From: Anaerolineaceae bacterium UBA2274
GTDB lineage: Bacteria > Chloroflexota > Anaerolineae > Anaerolineales > Anaerolineaceae
Assembly (NCBI GenBank): GCA_002347705.1
Contig: DDWY01000062.1
Span: forward strand, 1-27,967
Direction: 5' to 3'
DNA: 27,967 bases
Shown one piece after another: positions 7,740 through 16,205 of the stretch. Below the pieces are notes generated by a model. The model was given only the letters and a program-made list of their open reading frames with translations. It did not search any database and was not told where the DNA came from. Every line of letters starts with the position of its first letter. Position 1 is the stretch's first letter. The translations under genes and the position numbers were made by a program.

Positions 7740-8142
7740 GCGCTAAGTTTATCATGTGAGAGACAGCAGAGAGGATGAAAATGTGTAAATTTTTGCTTTA
7801 GTCGATGAACTTTCTGTAAATCGATTCTAATTTTAGAGAATTGAATCGTATCTTAGCCCGGATCACAGACAATTTCCAACTGAAAACGCCTGCTAATAAA
7901 TCGCAGCATAGCTCGCTGATGGTTTCCTTGATCCTGACTTTCGTTGTCAATCATGGGTAGTTTAAGATCTGCCTGGCGATTAGAGAATCTTCTTACCTTC
8001 TGAGTTAGTGGGATACTACATTATTTGCCTCAGACTTTTTAAAACACCTCACTGTTTGAGGCGTTTTTTTGTCCCCTGAGTGATAGGGTCTGAATTGAAG
8101 TACAATTCTCTCGGGTCATTAGATTATTGAATCACGCATCAT
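7740..8142. other. Non-coding stretch between divergent comM and the CapA-like gene
   Basis: No gene is seen in 403 bases. It contains an AT-rich inverted repeat (CGATTC 7822-7827 with GAATCG 7843-7848) and a forward-facing terminator at 8041-8070. No forward gene precedes that terminator after serC, so a small RNA ending there is possible. The CapA-like gene has no clear Shine-Dalgarno sequence; TTGAAG at 8095 with TTAGAT at 8119 is a weak promoter candidate. Confidence 0.5.
8041..8070 (+). terminator. Orphan intrinsic terminator
   Basis: AAAAC, one mismatch, CCTCA (8041-8051), a 5-base loop, then TGAGG, mismatch, GTTTT, inside a run of seven T. It faces forward but follows no forward gene: comM is on the other strand and serC ends 2.2 kb upstream with its own terminator. 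It therefore suggests an unannotated transcript that ends here. Confidence 0.65.
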
Positions 8143-9831
8143 ATGAAAAGAGCAAGGACTTTTTCGTTTTACTCAATTGTCATCATCCTAAGCCTGGTGC
8201 TCAGCGCTTGCGGCATTGCCTTGGTGCAACCAAACACACCTACATCAACACCTTTGCCTATAACCGCCCCTTCCCAGGTGCCAACTGCGACTGAGATTGC
8301 AGCAATTCCTGAGCTAACACCCACATCTCTACCTCTCCTGGTGTGGATTGACCCGCGCTTGCCTGGGGAAATCCTGGACACTATTGGTGATGCACTTTCC
8401 CTTGTTCGGGTAACGAGCAAAGAGAAAGCCTTACTCAGCCTGACCATCGAAACTGAAAAACCGATCATTTCGTGGGCCTACGCCCTGGCGGCACCCTTTG
8501 CGACCATTACGGATGATGTATCAGTGGAATCCTTAATCGCGTTCTGGCAAACTAATGCAGATTTTCCTGCCAGGGTATTGGTAATGCCACCGGCGATTTT
8601 TGACAGTCTTAAAGCGCGTTATGGTAATCCAATGGGTGACGTCCATCCTCTGGCAGAAGACAACCTGCTCAATTATTGCCAGACCCACCAGAACGCCTGG
8701 GCAATAGTGCCATTTGAGAAGCTCGAACCCCAATGGAAGGTGATCAGCCTGGATGGGATTTCCCCAATCCGCAAAGATTTTGTCGCTGAGAGCTATCCAC
8801 TAATGGTACAAATTGGCTGGGATGAAAGTTATCGGACAGTTACCGAAACGGAATACCAGCTCGCAAACGATGCTATCAGTTCTGTACCTGCCTCTAACCG
8901 CCAGGCTGATAAATTGACCACGGTTGTACTGACGGGTGTGACGGCCATGACCCGTGCGACTGCCAAAGAAATGGAGCTATATGGGGTGCTTTCTCCGGCA
9001 GCCTCGATTGGAGAATTGATGCGCGAGGCTGACATTGCGCATGTCAGCAACGAGGTGCCCTTTGCCAGCGATTGTCCCGCTCCGCAGTGGCAGCAGGCAG
9101 TAGATTTGGTTTTTTGCTCGAATGACGAGTACATCGAACTGATGCGCGAAATTGGCACCGATGTGGTTGAGCTGACCGGTGATCACTTCAGCGATTATGG
9201 ACCTGAGGCGATGGTCCACACCCTGGAAATGTATGACGCGGAAGGCTGGCCCTATTACGGCGGTGGAATAGACATCGAAGAAGCCAAGCAACCGCTAAAG
9301 ATCACCCACAACGGCAACAAAATTGCTTTTTTGGGCTGTAATGCCAAGGCTCCGGGTTATGCTACTGCCAGTGAAACCAATCCTGGAGCACTGCATTGTG
9401 ATCTGGACGAAATGGTGAACACCATCCAGTCGCTGAAAGATGAAGGCTACCAGGTGATCTTTACCTTCCAGCACGAGGAGATCTATCGCTGGCAACCGAC
9501 TGAGGATCTGATTGCCGACTTTCGCATTGTGTCAGATGCCGGCGCTACAATCGTCAGCGGCAGCCAGGCACACCAGCCGCACATGCTCGAATTTTATGGA
9601 GACAGCCTGATCCATTATGGGCTTGGGAATCTCTTCTTTGATCAGCTTGGCTGGTTTGAGGATACCAACAAGGCTTTTCTTGATCGCCACGTTTTCTATG
9701 ATGGCAAATATTTGGGGGTCGAATTGATCACGGTTCAGTTCTTCAACTGGTCAACGCCCACTCTGATGACCCCCGAAGCGCGGGCGGCCATGCTCGAAAG
9801 ACTGTTTGCCGAAAGCGGTTTGACTCAATAA
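8143..9831 (+). CDS. CapA-family (PGA_cap-like) lipoprotein
   Basis: The protein has 562 residues. It has a signal peptide with a lipobox ending in Cys23 (VLSAC) and a Thr/Pro linker to about 55. The part from about 55 to 250 looks like a solute-binding-type fold (WAYALAAPFATI; AIVPFEKLEPQWKVISLDG). The part from about 260 to 545 matches the CapA metallophosphatase-like domain seen in poly-gamma-glutamate capsule systems: VSNEVPF, LTGDHFSDYG, GGGIDIEEA, QHEEIY, SGSQAHQPHMLEFY and GLGNLFFDQ. The usual Gly-Asp at the start of this domain is Gly-Val (LTGVTAM), so a metal ligand may be missing. No capBC genes lie nearby, so the role is open. It should sit on the outer face of the membrane. Confidence 0.83.
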   Translation: MKRARTFSFYSIVIILSLVLSACGIALVQPNTPTSTPLPITAPSQVPTATEIAAIPELTPTSLPLLVWIDPRLPGEILDTIGDALSLVRVTSKEKALLSLTIETEKPIISWAYALAAPFATITDDVSVESLIAFWQTNADFPARVLVMPPAIFDSLKARYGNPMGDVHPLAEDNLLNYCQTHQNAWAIVPFEKLEPQWKVISLDGISPIRKDFVAESYPLMVQIGWDESYRTVTETEYQLANDAISSVPASNRQADKLTTVVLTGVTAMTRATAKEMELYGVLSPAASIGELMREADIAHVSNEVPFASDCPAPQWQQAVDLVFCSNDEYIELMREIGTDVVELTGDHFSDYGPEAMVHTLEMYDAEGWPYYGGGIDIEEAKQPLKITHNGNKIAFLGCNAKAPGYATASETNPGALHCDLDEMVNTIQSLKDEGYQVIFTFQHEEIYRWQPTEDLIADFRIVSDAGATIVSGSQAHQPHMLEFYGDSLIHYGLGNLFFDQLGWFEDTNKAFLDRHVFYDGKYLGVELITVQFFNWSTPTLMTPEARAAMLERLFAESGLTQ

Positions 9832-9907
9832 GTCTTATTTCCAGGCAGTTTGTTTTACTCGGAAATATTTGGAAAATTTCCCCATTTTCCCACTTTGACC
9901 AGTAGCA

Positions 9908-10171
9908 TTAATAAGATTTGGTTTTATCCGGCTCGAACAAGCGGCGGAAGGCGATCGTATCGCTGTTCTCGATCGCGGAGATGTTGTAGGAAAAAGGCTC
10001 CCAGCCATCCAGAAGGATGTAGTAAATAATTTCCCTGGTGGGGTTTTCAGCCTGGGCATGGCAGCAGGTCTGCAGGTATTGCTCGTGCGTCATTTCTGCA
10101 ATCTCCTGCGTTCCTCAATACCGCACTTGTCCACTGCGTTCGATGATCAAAAGTTCCCAGTTTTTAGTCAT
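9908..10171 (-). pseudogene. Small gene interrupted by an in-frame UGA (87 codons)
   Basis: From ATG at 10171 the minus strand reads MTKNWELLIIERSGQVRY, then TGA at 10117-10115 (codon 19), then continues in the same frame GTQEIAEMTHEQYLQTCC and on to a stop at 9908. The two parts read as one coherent small protein, and the expected residue at the UGA would suit Trp (TGG to TGA). A second ATG at 10093 (codon 27) has AGGAG 9 bases upstream, so a 61-residue product may still be made. The mid part REIIYYILLDGWEPFSYN is protein-like. I do not recognise the family. It is convergent with the CapA-like gene. Confidence 0.5.
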
Positions 10172-10265
10172 TATGCCCTCAAACTCGAGAATAATCTTTT
10201 CATCAAGTATAGCTTTTTCAGGTAAGAAACAGAAAAAATTTTATAAGGATTGGCTGGAAACAAAA

Positions 10266-10288
10266 AAACTTCGCTAAAAGCGAAGTTT
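10266..10288 (-). terminator. Strong hairpin with U-tract facing the minus strand
   Basis: AAACTTCGCT (10266-10275) pairs with AGCGAAGTTT (10279-10288) around three bases. On the minus strand seven T in a row follow. No gene on the minus strand is seen directly upstream (10290-10700), so it may belong to a lost gene or a small RNA, or shield the small gene at 9908-10171 from transcription coming from the right. Confidence 0.7.
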
Positions 10289-10305
10289 CTGGTACCTCTA
10301 CGGGG
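10288..10305 (+). repeat. Imperfect copy of the sequence at the tRNA-Glu 3' end (att-like, left)
   Basis: This 18-base stretch matches 19208-19225 at 15 of 18 positions in the same orientation (TCTGGT-CC-CTAC-GGG common core). The right copy is the 3' end of the tRNA-Glu gene. Together they enclose the lipoprotein operon, the recombinase remnant and the IS. The match is short and imperfect and may be chance. GGTACC at 10291-10296 and 10305-10310 also forms a local palindrome. Confidence 0.25.
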
Positions 10306-10310
10306 GTACC

Positions 10311-10668
10311 GTAAGTTAACGTGTCTTATGTGTAAACGGGTAACTTGTACAGCCAATAATCATCAGGGGACATTAAGCTGGCGACAGCCAGGCTGACATC
10401 GCCCGATCCCAGGCAGGGTTCAACACGGTCCCCGGCCATGCCGGTGCTATCCTCTCTCGCCGTGATCGTTCCAAATTTGGTAAAGCTTTACGATGGCGAG
10501 TGGTTTCTCCCACTTCTGTCCAATAATGGGGATGTATTTGGCAGTAGATTGCGAAACGGCATATATTTAGCGCAATTCTGCCCCACTTTCGGAAAATGAA
10601 AATAATGTCTACCGATTTTGGAACAGTCACCGTTACTGTCGCCGTTACCTCTCGGCCTAACAAATCCA
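10311..10668. other. Non-coding stretch with nested palindromes before the lipoprotein operon
   Basis: No gene is supported. A minus-strand open frame (10373-10669) has an unconvincing composition. At 10457-10499 TCGCC and ATCGT pair with ACGAT and GGCGA, with a three-base bulge. Inside lie two adjacent perfect palindromes, CCAAATTTGG (10471-10480) and GTAAAGCTTTAC (10480-10491). This could be a regulator site or a remnant of a mobile element end. Confidence 0.45.
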
Positions 10669-10694
10669 TGCTATAATTTAATATAGATAGGAGA
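10669..10694 (+). promoter_or_regulatory. Extended -10 promoter and ribosome binding site of the lipoprotein operon
   Basis: TG, one base, TATAAT (10669-10677) is a perfect extended -10 box; the -35 region is poor. AGGAG (10689-10693) lies 8 bases before the ATG at 10702. The leader would be only about 18 bases. Confidence 0.7.
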
Positions 10695-10701
10695 ACAGCC
10701 T

Positions 10702-11613
10702 ATGCGCGCAGGGACCATCTGCTTAATCGTTTGGCTTTGCTTGTTAGCCGCAGCCTGCACACCCACCACGCCACAGGCAGAACTTACCCGCACCGCGATT
10801 GCAGGGGAGATTCTGGCAGCACAAACCACTGAGAGAGTGATGCACACTCAAGTAGTTGCACCTGTATTTGGGACGCAAACAGTTCAGGCGTCAACGCCCC
10901 TGCCCACGCCAACACCAACCGTCCTTCTCCCAACCTCCACCAATACCCCCACCCAAGCACCAACTGCCACACCCATCCTGCCGGATGCCGTGGTGATTGG
11001 AGTATCGCTGACCATATACGAAGGGCCGTCGGCGGCATATACTACGTTGGGCAGCGTTGCAAGGGCGGACGCGTTGGTTGTCATCGGCCAGGTAGATAAT
11101 TGCCTGTGGTTACAAGTAGAGACCACGGCCAAGCAAACTGGCTGGGTTAGCGGCCAGGCATCAAAAGTACAGTTGAATCGCCCATGTGCAGATATCACCA
11201 TGGGCACATACCGTCCGTTAAATGGCAATGTAGTGTACGACCGCCGTGCAGCGCTGGGGCCAGGCCAATTCAAGGTCCAAAATGACGCCGATGACGATGT
11301 GCTGGTTATTCTGACGGACAAAACCAGCCGGCCTGTGGTGGGGGTGTATGTGCGCGGCGCCAGCGAATACACGCTGGAAGGCATTCCTGATGGAATCTAC
11401 ACCGTATATGTAGCCAGCGGCGACAATTGGAACGGCGAGCAACGCATGTTCAGTGTGGTTTGGGAATATTGGCGTTTTGAAGAACTGGCTCAATTTAAGA
11501 CTGAGTCTGACTCTTATTCTGTGATTACGGTTACCCTCTACGCTTCATCTCAAGAAACAGGCAGCGAGACGATGCCCCTCTCACCGGATGAGTTTCCTTC
11601 TCTAGCCCCCTGA
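10702..11613 (+). CDS. SH3-like domain lipoprotein
   Basis: The protein has 303 residues. A short signal peptide ends in the lipobox LAAAC with Cys19, so it should be lipid-anchored outside the membrane. A Thr/Pro linker follows (about 64-92). Residues 94-157 resemble a bacterial SH3 domain (LTIYEGPSAAYTTLGSV; WLQVETTAKQTGWVSG), a fold that often binds peptidoglycan or peptides. The rest (about 165-285) is a beta-rich domain with VYDRRAALGPGQFKVQND and YTLEGIPDGIYTVYVASG; I cannot name its family. It is the first gene of a three-gene operon and ends 9 bases before the next start. Lengths, linkers and lipoboxes suggest the three products act together at the surface. Confidence 0.75.
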   Translation: MRAGTICLIVWLCLLAAACTPTTPQAELTRTAIAGEILAAQTTERVMHTQVVAPVFGTQTVQASTPLPTPTPTVLLPTSTNTPTQAPTATPILPDAVVIGVSLTIYEGPSAAYTTLGSVARADALVVIGQVDNCLWLQVETTAKQTGWVSGQASKVQLNRPCADITMGTYRPLNGNVVYDRRAALGPGQFKVQNDADDDVLVILTDKTSRPVVGVYVRGASEYTLEGIPDGIYTVYVASGDNWNGEQRMFSVVWEYWRFEELAQFKTESDSYSVITVTLYASSQETGSETMPLSPDEFPSLAP

Positions 11614-11622
11614 AACGAGGCT

Positions 11623-13890
11623 ATGATGATCAAACACACCTTGTTCTTTTCAATGGGGGGAATTACAGCACTACTAGTGGTTTTAATGCTCTTTCTGCTA
11701 GCAGCCTGTCAGGTTGCTCCAACGGATTTGATTAGCCTGAAAACGGAAGTAGCCGCAACTGTATATGCTGGCCAAACCGCGCAGGCCGCTCAAAGCCCAA
11801 CCCCCAACCTCACCTTCACTGCCCCTGATGAACCCATTGTCGCCGTAACCGCAACACCGCCAACCACAAGATTTCCCTCGCCTACCCAGGAGGAAGGCAC
11901 CGCGACACTTCCGGTTTTGCGCGCCGGCGCTCCGCTGCCAACCAATGTACAGGTCATCTCACCCGAGAATGCCGCCGACTTGACCCGCCTGGCTGTGTGG
12001 GGCGATGGGCAGCCTCGGGGCATGGCTGTATCGGCAGATGGAAAATGGATAGCTATCGCAAGCACACAGGGATTTTATATTTACGCTTCAGGCAGCCTGA
12101 AACAGGTTCAATTCATTGAAGTTCCATACGGTCTAAATGCGGTTGACTTTTCGCTGGATGAGGCTTGGCTGGCAGCAGCGCCAGCCCGTGCGCCAGATCC
12201 CCTCAGCCCGGTAGCCTTGTACCGGGTGAGCGACTGGACATTCGACAGTTGGCTCCAAACCTATGCCGGTTGCACTTCCACGCAAGTGGCTTTTTCGAAC
12301 GATGGTCTGGCGCTGACAGCCGTATGCGGTGATATAGTGAATTGGGTTACAAGAGATGGGGGTTTTGAACCGGGCGAGCTGGGCCCGAGGCCAGGCGAAA
12401 CACTTTTTTCGGGGTATGATTCTTGCTTGCTTTCACCGGATGGGCGTTGGGCAGTCAAAAATCCCGCCCATTTTTCACTGGGGCCTGGCTCGGGCAACCA
12501 GGCAGAAAAACCCACAGAAGTATGGAATGTTGCTGAAAACCAGTTACTCTTTGAGGTTGGGATTGCGCGCCAGGCCGCATTCTCCCCTGATGGACGTTAC
12601 CTGGCAACTGCCGGAGACGACCCGCAATCTATGCTTACCATATGGGATTTGACTGACGGGCGCGTGCTGGCGCGCCTCGACCTGGATACAGCACGGGCTG
12701 GCGGCGGTATAAGCCCTGAGCACGGCGATTTTGCGCCCTGGTTCTCGGCGCTGGCTTTTTCACCAGAAGGGACGCAATTGGCAACAACCGCTAATGAAAT
12801 GCTCTGGCTATGGGATTGGCAGTACAACTCACTACGTACTTTTCCCTACCTAGAGTGGGCGAATGAGTTGGCTTACTTTCCAGATGGCCAGCATCTGCTT
12901 CTAAGGCAGGAAAGCCAGGTGTTTATCCTGGATGTTCAAAGCCAGACCATAACCCCCTTGGATCGTTTTTCTCTGAAGATTGGCCCGTTGGCATTCGATA
13001 GCCACCAGCAAACCCTGTATACCGTTGCCGGGCAAGGCTACCGGTCCTCTCCTGGCGAACTGAACTCCCGGCAATTGACTGATGGTGCGTTGATGAACAG
13101 CAGCAACCTGACGCCAGGTTCACAGGTATTCTTCTCACCAGATGGCGAAACGATGCTGGTTTGGTCGCCTGAGGCGTTGGATAGCGTGGCTTTATGGCAG
13201 TTATCCGGTGACGCTGCTCCGCGCACGCTGCACCTGGAAACCACGGAGCCATTCCAATATCAACATGAAGTCGACCCTTTGCAGGCAGCCTTCAGCGCCG
13301 ATGGGCGCTGGCTGGCAGCAGGTAGTAACCGCGGCGATGTGTGGGTCTGGTCTTGGCCAGAGGGTACCCTAGCGCAGTATATTTCACCTGGAGACGGATA
13401 TCGTTATGATCGGGCGACTGCGCTGGCCATTGCTCCGGATGGGGCTGTACTGGCCGTAGGCGGCGGCGATGGCTTGGTGCGCTTGTATTCCCAGGGCTCA
13501 GAAGAACCAGTCATCCTGGCCGGGCAGTCGGGTAGTATTTCTGCCCTGGCATTTTCACCAGATGGCGCCTGGTTAGCCAGCGGTGACGATGGCGGCAGCT
13601 TATGGCTGTGGGATGTGGCTTCCGGCTCTGCGCGCCAGCGGTTGGTGCATCGTGCGAACCAAGATGATTTACCCGAAGCCGTCATTCAGGCATTTTTCTC
13701 GCCTGATGGCCGTTTGTTGATCTCGAAAAGCGGCGACCAAGCCTGGGTGTGGGATTCAACCAGCGGGCAGCCATTGATCGTGTTGAACGCTGACTACAGT
13801 TACACGCCGGCGCTAGCCCTGTCGCCAGATGGGCGCTGGCTGGCGCTGGGTTTGCGCGATGGCGTGGTGGAATTATGGGGTGTTCCATGA
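11623..13890 (+). CDS. WD40-repeat lipoprotein 1
   Basis: The protein has 755 residues. An N-terminal hydrophobic segment ends in the lipobox LLAAC (Cys29). A Thr/Pro linker covers about 58-90. From about 125 to the end there are repeated WD40-type blades: phrases such as AFSPDGRYLATAGDD followed by TIWDL, and AFSPDGAWLASGDDG followed by WLWDVASG. The number of blades suggests two propellers or one large one, a scaffold for protein contacts. The second ATG (11626) fits the GAGG at 11617-11620 slightly better than the first. The start block (LAVWGDG, AVSADGKWIA) is matched in the next gene, so the two are paralogues. Confidence 0.85.
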   Translation: MMIKHTLFFSMGGITALLVVLMLFLLAACQVAPTDLISLKTEVAATVYAGQTAQAAQSPTPNLTFTAPDEPIVAVTATPPTTRFPSPTQEEGTATLPVLRAGAPLPTNVQVISPENAADLTRLAVWGDGQPRGMAVSADGKWIAIASTQGFYIYASGSLKQVQFIEVPYGLNAVDFSLDEAWLAAAPARAPDPLSPVALYRVSDWTFDSWLQTYAGCTSTQVAFSNDGLALTAVCGDIVNWVTRDGGFEPGELGPRPGETLFSGYDSCLLSPDGRWAVKNPAHFSLGPGSGNQAEKPTEVWNVAENQLLFEVGIARQAAFSPDGRYLATAGDDPQSMLTIWDLTDGRVLARLDLDTARAGGGISPEHGDFAPWFSALAFSPEGTQLATTANEMLWLWDWQYNSLRTFPYLEWANELAYFPDGQHLLLRQESQVFILDVQSQTITPLDRFSLKIGPLAFDSHQQTLYTVAGQGYRSSPGELNSRQLTDGALMNSSNLTPGSQVFFSPDGETMLVWSPEALDSVALWQLSGDAAPRTLHLETTEPFQYQHEVDPLQAAFSADGRWLAAGSNRGDVWVWSWPEGTLAQYISPGDGYRYDRATALAIAPDGAVLAVGGGDGLVRLYSQGSEEPVILAGQSGSISALAFSPDGAWLASGDDGGSLWLWDVASGSARQRLVHRANQDDLPEAVIQAFFSPDGRLLISKSGDQAWVWDSTSGQPLIVLNADYSYTPALALSPDGRWLALGLRDGVVELWGVP

Positions 13891-13904
13891 AAGGGAGACC
13901 CGCA

Positions 13905-16187
13905 ATGATTAACCAGAGATTTTTCGATGTCTTCGTATTTGCTCTTCTCTTTCTGGCAGCTTGCCAGGCGGTGCATACGCCCGAAACAACCATAGATGAG
14001 AACCTGGCGAGTACACAGATTGCCGCCACCCTCTTGGTTGAGCAGGCTGCGCCAACTACCGCCCCGTCTGCTGAGGCATTGCCCGTTCAACCAACAGTCG
14101 AAACACCCGTTCCCCCAACACCGATCCCCACTCCCTCAACACCGCCCATCCCTACCCCAACCAGCGGCCCACATATGCCTTACGGGGTAGGGATGCCTCT
14201 GCCTTCCGTAGCCGAACCCATAAGCGCGGCAGACGCAGGTTTTCTGGTAGAAATGGCGCGCTGGGGAGATGGGCGGATCAACGCCTTCGATGTATCACCC
14301 GATGAGCAATTGTGGGCGGCTGCCAGCATAGATGGGGTAAGGTTGTACAACGCCCAAGATGGGGAATTGGCCGCCCATATCCCAAATGACAGCGAGGTGA
14401 CAACCGTGCACTTTGCGCCGGATGGCAGTTCACTGGCCACCGGCGACATGGCCGGTCGGGTGCGTTTATGGAGCCTGCGCGGCGATCTTCTGCAAACCTG
14501 GGAATGGGGAGTGGGGAGCGAGACCTATGATCTCCCCATCACCGACGTGCGTTTTACCTATGAGGGCGATGCACTGGCAGCAGTCAGCCAGAGCGGCACT
14601 GCCTGGTATTGGAATACCGAAGGACAGCTCTTGCTCACCTTTGCAGATGCCTGCGGAGTATTTAGTGGGATAGGTCGCCAATTGGCATTTGCCCCAGACG
14701 GTAATCATTTGGCCGCAGGTGGAACGGATGGGGCCATCCAACTGTGGAGATTGTCGGATGGCGGTCTGGCAGGAATCATGGGGCATCCGCAGGCCATTAC
14801 CGGTTTGCAGTTTTCGCCCGATAGCAGCCTCCTGGCCAGCAGTTCGGAGGATGCGTCGGTGCGCCTGTGGCGAGTTACTGACGGTGCAATGGTAGGCCAA
14901 TTACCAGCCGAGTTGACTCTGGCTGATGTGAGCTTTAACGCCACCGGTGAGCTGCTGGCAGCGTTGGATTGGTACGGCAACATCACCTTCTGGGAGATTA
15001 ATGGCCAGCGTGAACTGGGCCAGATCATCGTACCGGGAATAGATTCTAGTCGCAACCCGGCGATGGGCTTGCGTTATAGTGCTGATAATAATTCGCTTAT
15101 TGTAGGGGCAAGCTGGCAGATCGAGCAAGTGCGGGTACAGGATGGCAGCCGGGTGCAGCGCGTGGTGCAGGGGGTGCCGGTCACCAGCCTGGCAGTTTCG
15201 TCTGACGGACGCTGGCTGGCGGTGGGTGATGCCCTGGGCACAATCCAAGTCCGTAGCATGCAGGATGGCAGCCTGGCAGAACGCCTGGAGCGACCAGCAG
15301 AAGCTGGCAAGGAGACGTCTTCGATGCCCAATCTCATCGGCAACAAAAACGCTTTGGCAGTAAGTGAACTGGCCTTTCTGAGCGGCTCGCCAACGCTGGC
15401 CGCCAACTATAACGGTGCATTATTCCTGTGGTCGGCGGGTGAGCCATGGCAGTCGCAGCAGGTTGAACTGGAGACATGGGTGTTAGATCTGGCTTACTCG
15501 TCTATTGCCAACATTGTTGCAGTGAGTTACCCCAAGAGCTATCCTGACAGTGGGACAAAGGTGGCATTGCTCCAGAATGGAAGCGTGCAAAACACACTCG
15601 ATTCCGGAGGTGGAATTGGGATATTGGCCTTTTCTGCCGATGGCAGCACGCTTGCAGTTGGAACGATTTTGAATATACAAAGCAACTCATCAGAGTGGCG
15701 GGCGCAGATCGAGGTGTTCGATGCTATTAGCAACGCGCGCCTGGCAACCTGGCAACCATTAGACGAACGCGACTTCCTCTCTGCGCTCAGCTTATCGCAG
15801 GATGGCAGTTCGCTTGCCATTAGCACGGATAGCGGCGTGGTTCAGGTATGGCGGGTGGCCGATCACAGCTTGTTGTATACCCTCGACTTGGAAGCCGAGT
15901 CCAGTTACTCGAAGTATGGGCCGGCCTATGTGATTAGCATGGTGCAGGGGCCTGCGTTGGTTTTCTCGCAAGATGGTGGCGTGCTGTTCAGCATGGGTGC
16001 AGCCGGACAGGCCATCGAAGCCTATGACACAGTAAATGGGCAACTTAACCACACCATAATTGCCGACCCATATAGCCACGGTTGGCAAACCTTGTTGACG
16101 CTGACGCGCTTCTTGCTCTCACCTGATGGGCGCTATCTTCTCGCCGGGCGGCAGGATGGGAGCGTCTCGCTGTGGGGCGCACCCTGA
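13905..16187 (+). CDS. WD40-repeat lipoprotein 2
   Basis: From ATG 13905 the protein has 760 residues. This start is chosen because GGGAG lies 7 bases upstream and the signal peptide then ends neatly in the lipobox LFLAAC (Cys20). Upstream in-frame ATGs at 13887 (overlapping the stop of the previous gene as ATGA) and 13875 are possible. A Pro/Thr linker spans about 55-95. WD40 blades follow, for example FAPDGSSLATGDMAG with VRLWSL, and FSPDSSLLASSSEDA with VRLWRV. The order of lipobox, linker, RWGDG block and blades is that of its neighbour, so a tandem duplication is likely. It runs convergently towards the recombinase remnant, only 18 bases away. Confidence 0.85.
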   Translation: MINQRFFDVFVFALLFLAACQAVHTPETTIDENLASTQIAATLLVEQAAPTTAPSAEALPVQPTVETPVPPTPIPTPSTPPIPTPTSGPHMPYGVGMPLPSVAEPISAADAGFLVEMARWGDGRINAFDVSPDEQLWAAASIDGVRLYNAQDGELAAHIPNDSEVTTVHFAPDGSSLATGDMAGRVRLWSLRGDLLQTWEWGVGSETYDLPITDVRFTYEGDALAAVSQSGTAWYWNTEGQLLLTFADACGVFSGIGRQLAFAPDGNHLAAGGTDGAIQLWRLSDGGLAGIMGHPQAITGLQFSPDSSLLASSSEDASVRLWRVTDGAMVGQLPAELTLADVSFNATGELLAALDWYGNITFWEINGQRELGQIIVPGIDSSRNPAMGLRYSADNNSLIVGASWQIEQVRVQDGSRVQRVVQGVPVTSLAVSSDGRWLAVGDALGTIQVRSMQDGSLAERLERPAEAGKETSSMPNLIGNKNALAVSELAFLSGSPTLAANYNGALFLWSAGEPWQSQQVELETWVLDLAYSSIANIVAVSYPKSYPDSGTKVALLQNGSVQNTLDSGGGIGILAFSADGSTLAVGTILNIQSNSSEWRAQIEVFDAISNARLATWQPLDERDFLSALSLSQDGSSLAISTDSGVVQVWRVADHSLLYTLDLEAESSYSKYGPAYVISMVQGPALVFSQDGGVLFSMGAAGQAIEAYDTVNGQLNHTIIADPYSHGWQTLLTLTRFLLSPDGRYLLAGRQDGSVSLWGAP

Positions 16188-16205
16188 TGTTCCCAGGAAA
16201 AATGC

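Noticed and set aside
10171..10356. Minus-strand open frame of 61 codons ending at the small UGA-interrupted gene
   Set aside because: It reads through the terminator hairpin at 10266-10288 and has no family-like features.
10289..10365. A second, degenerate tRNA on the minus strand ending in ACCA before a terminator
   Set aside because: No T-loop (TTCRA) and no matching 5' acceptor strand are found; only the 3' tip resembles tRNA-Glu.
10373..10669. Minus-strand open frame of 98 codons upstream of the lipoprotein operon
   Set aside because: The composition is unlike a folded protein (repeated TVTV, many Trp and Arg at random), no ribosome binding site is seen, and it covers the nested palindromes.
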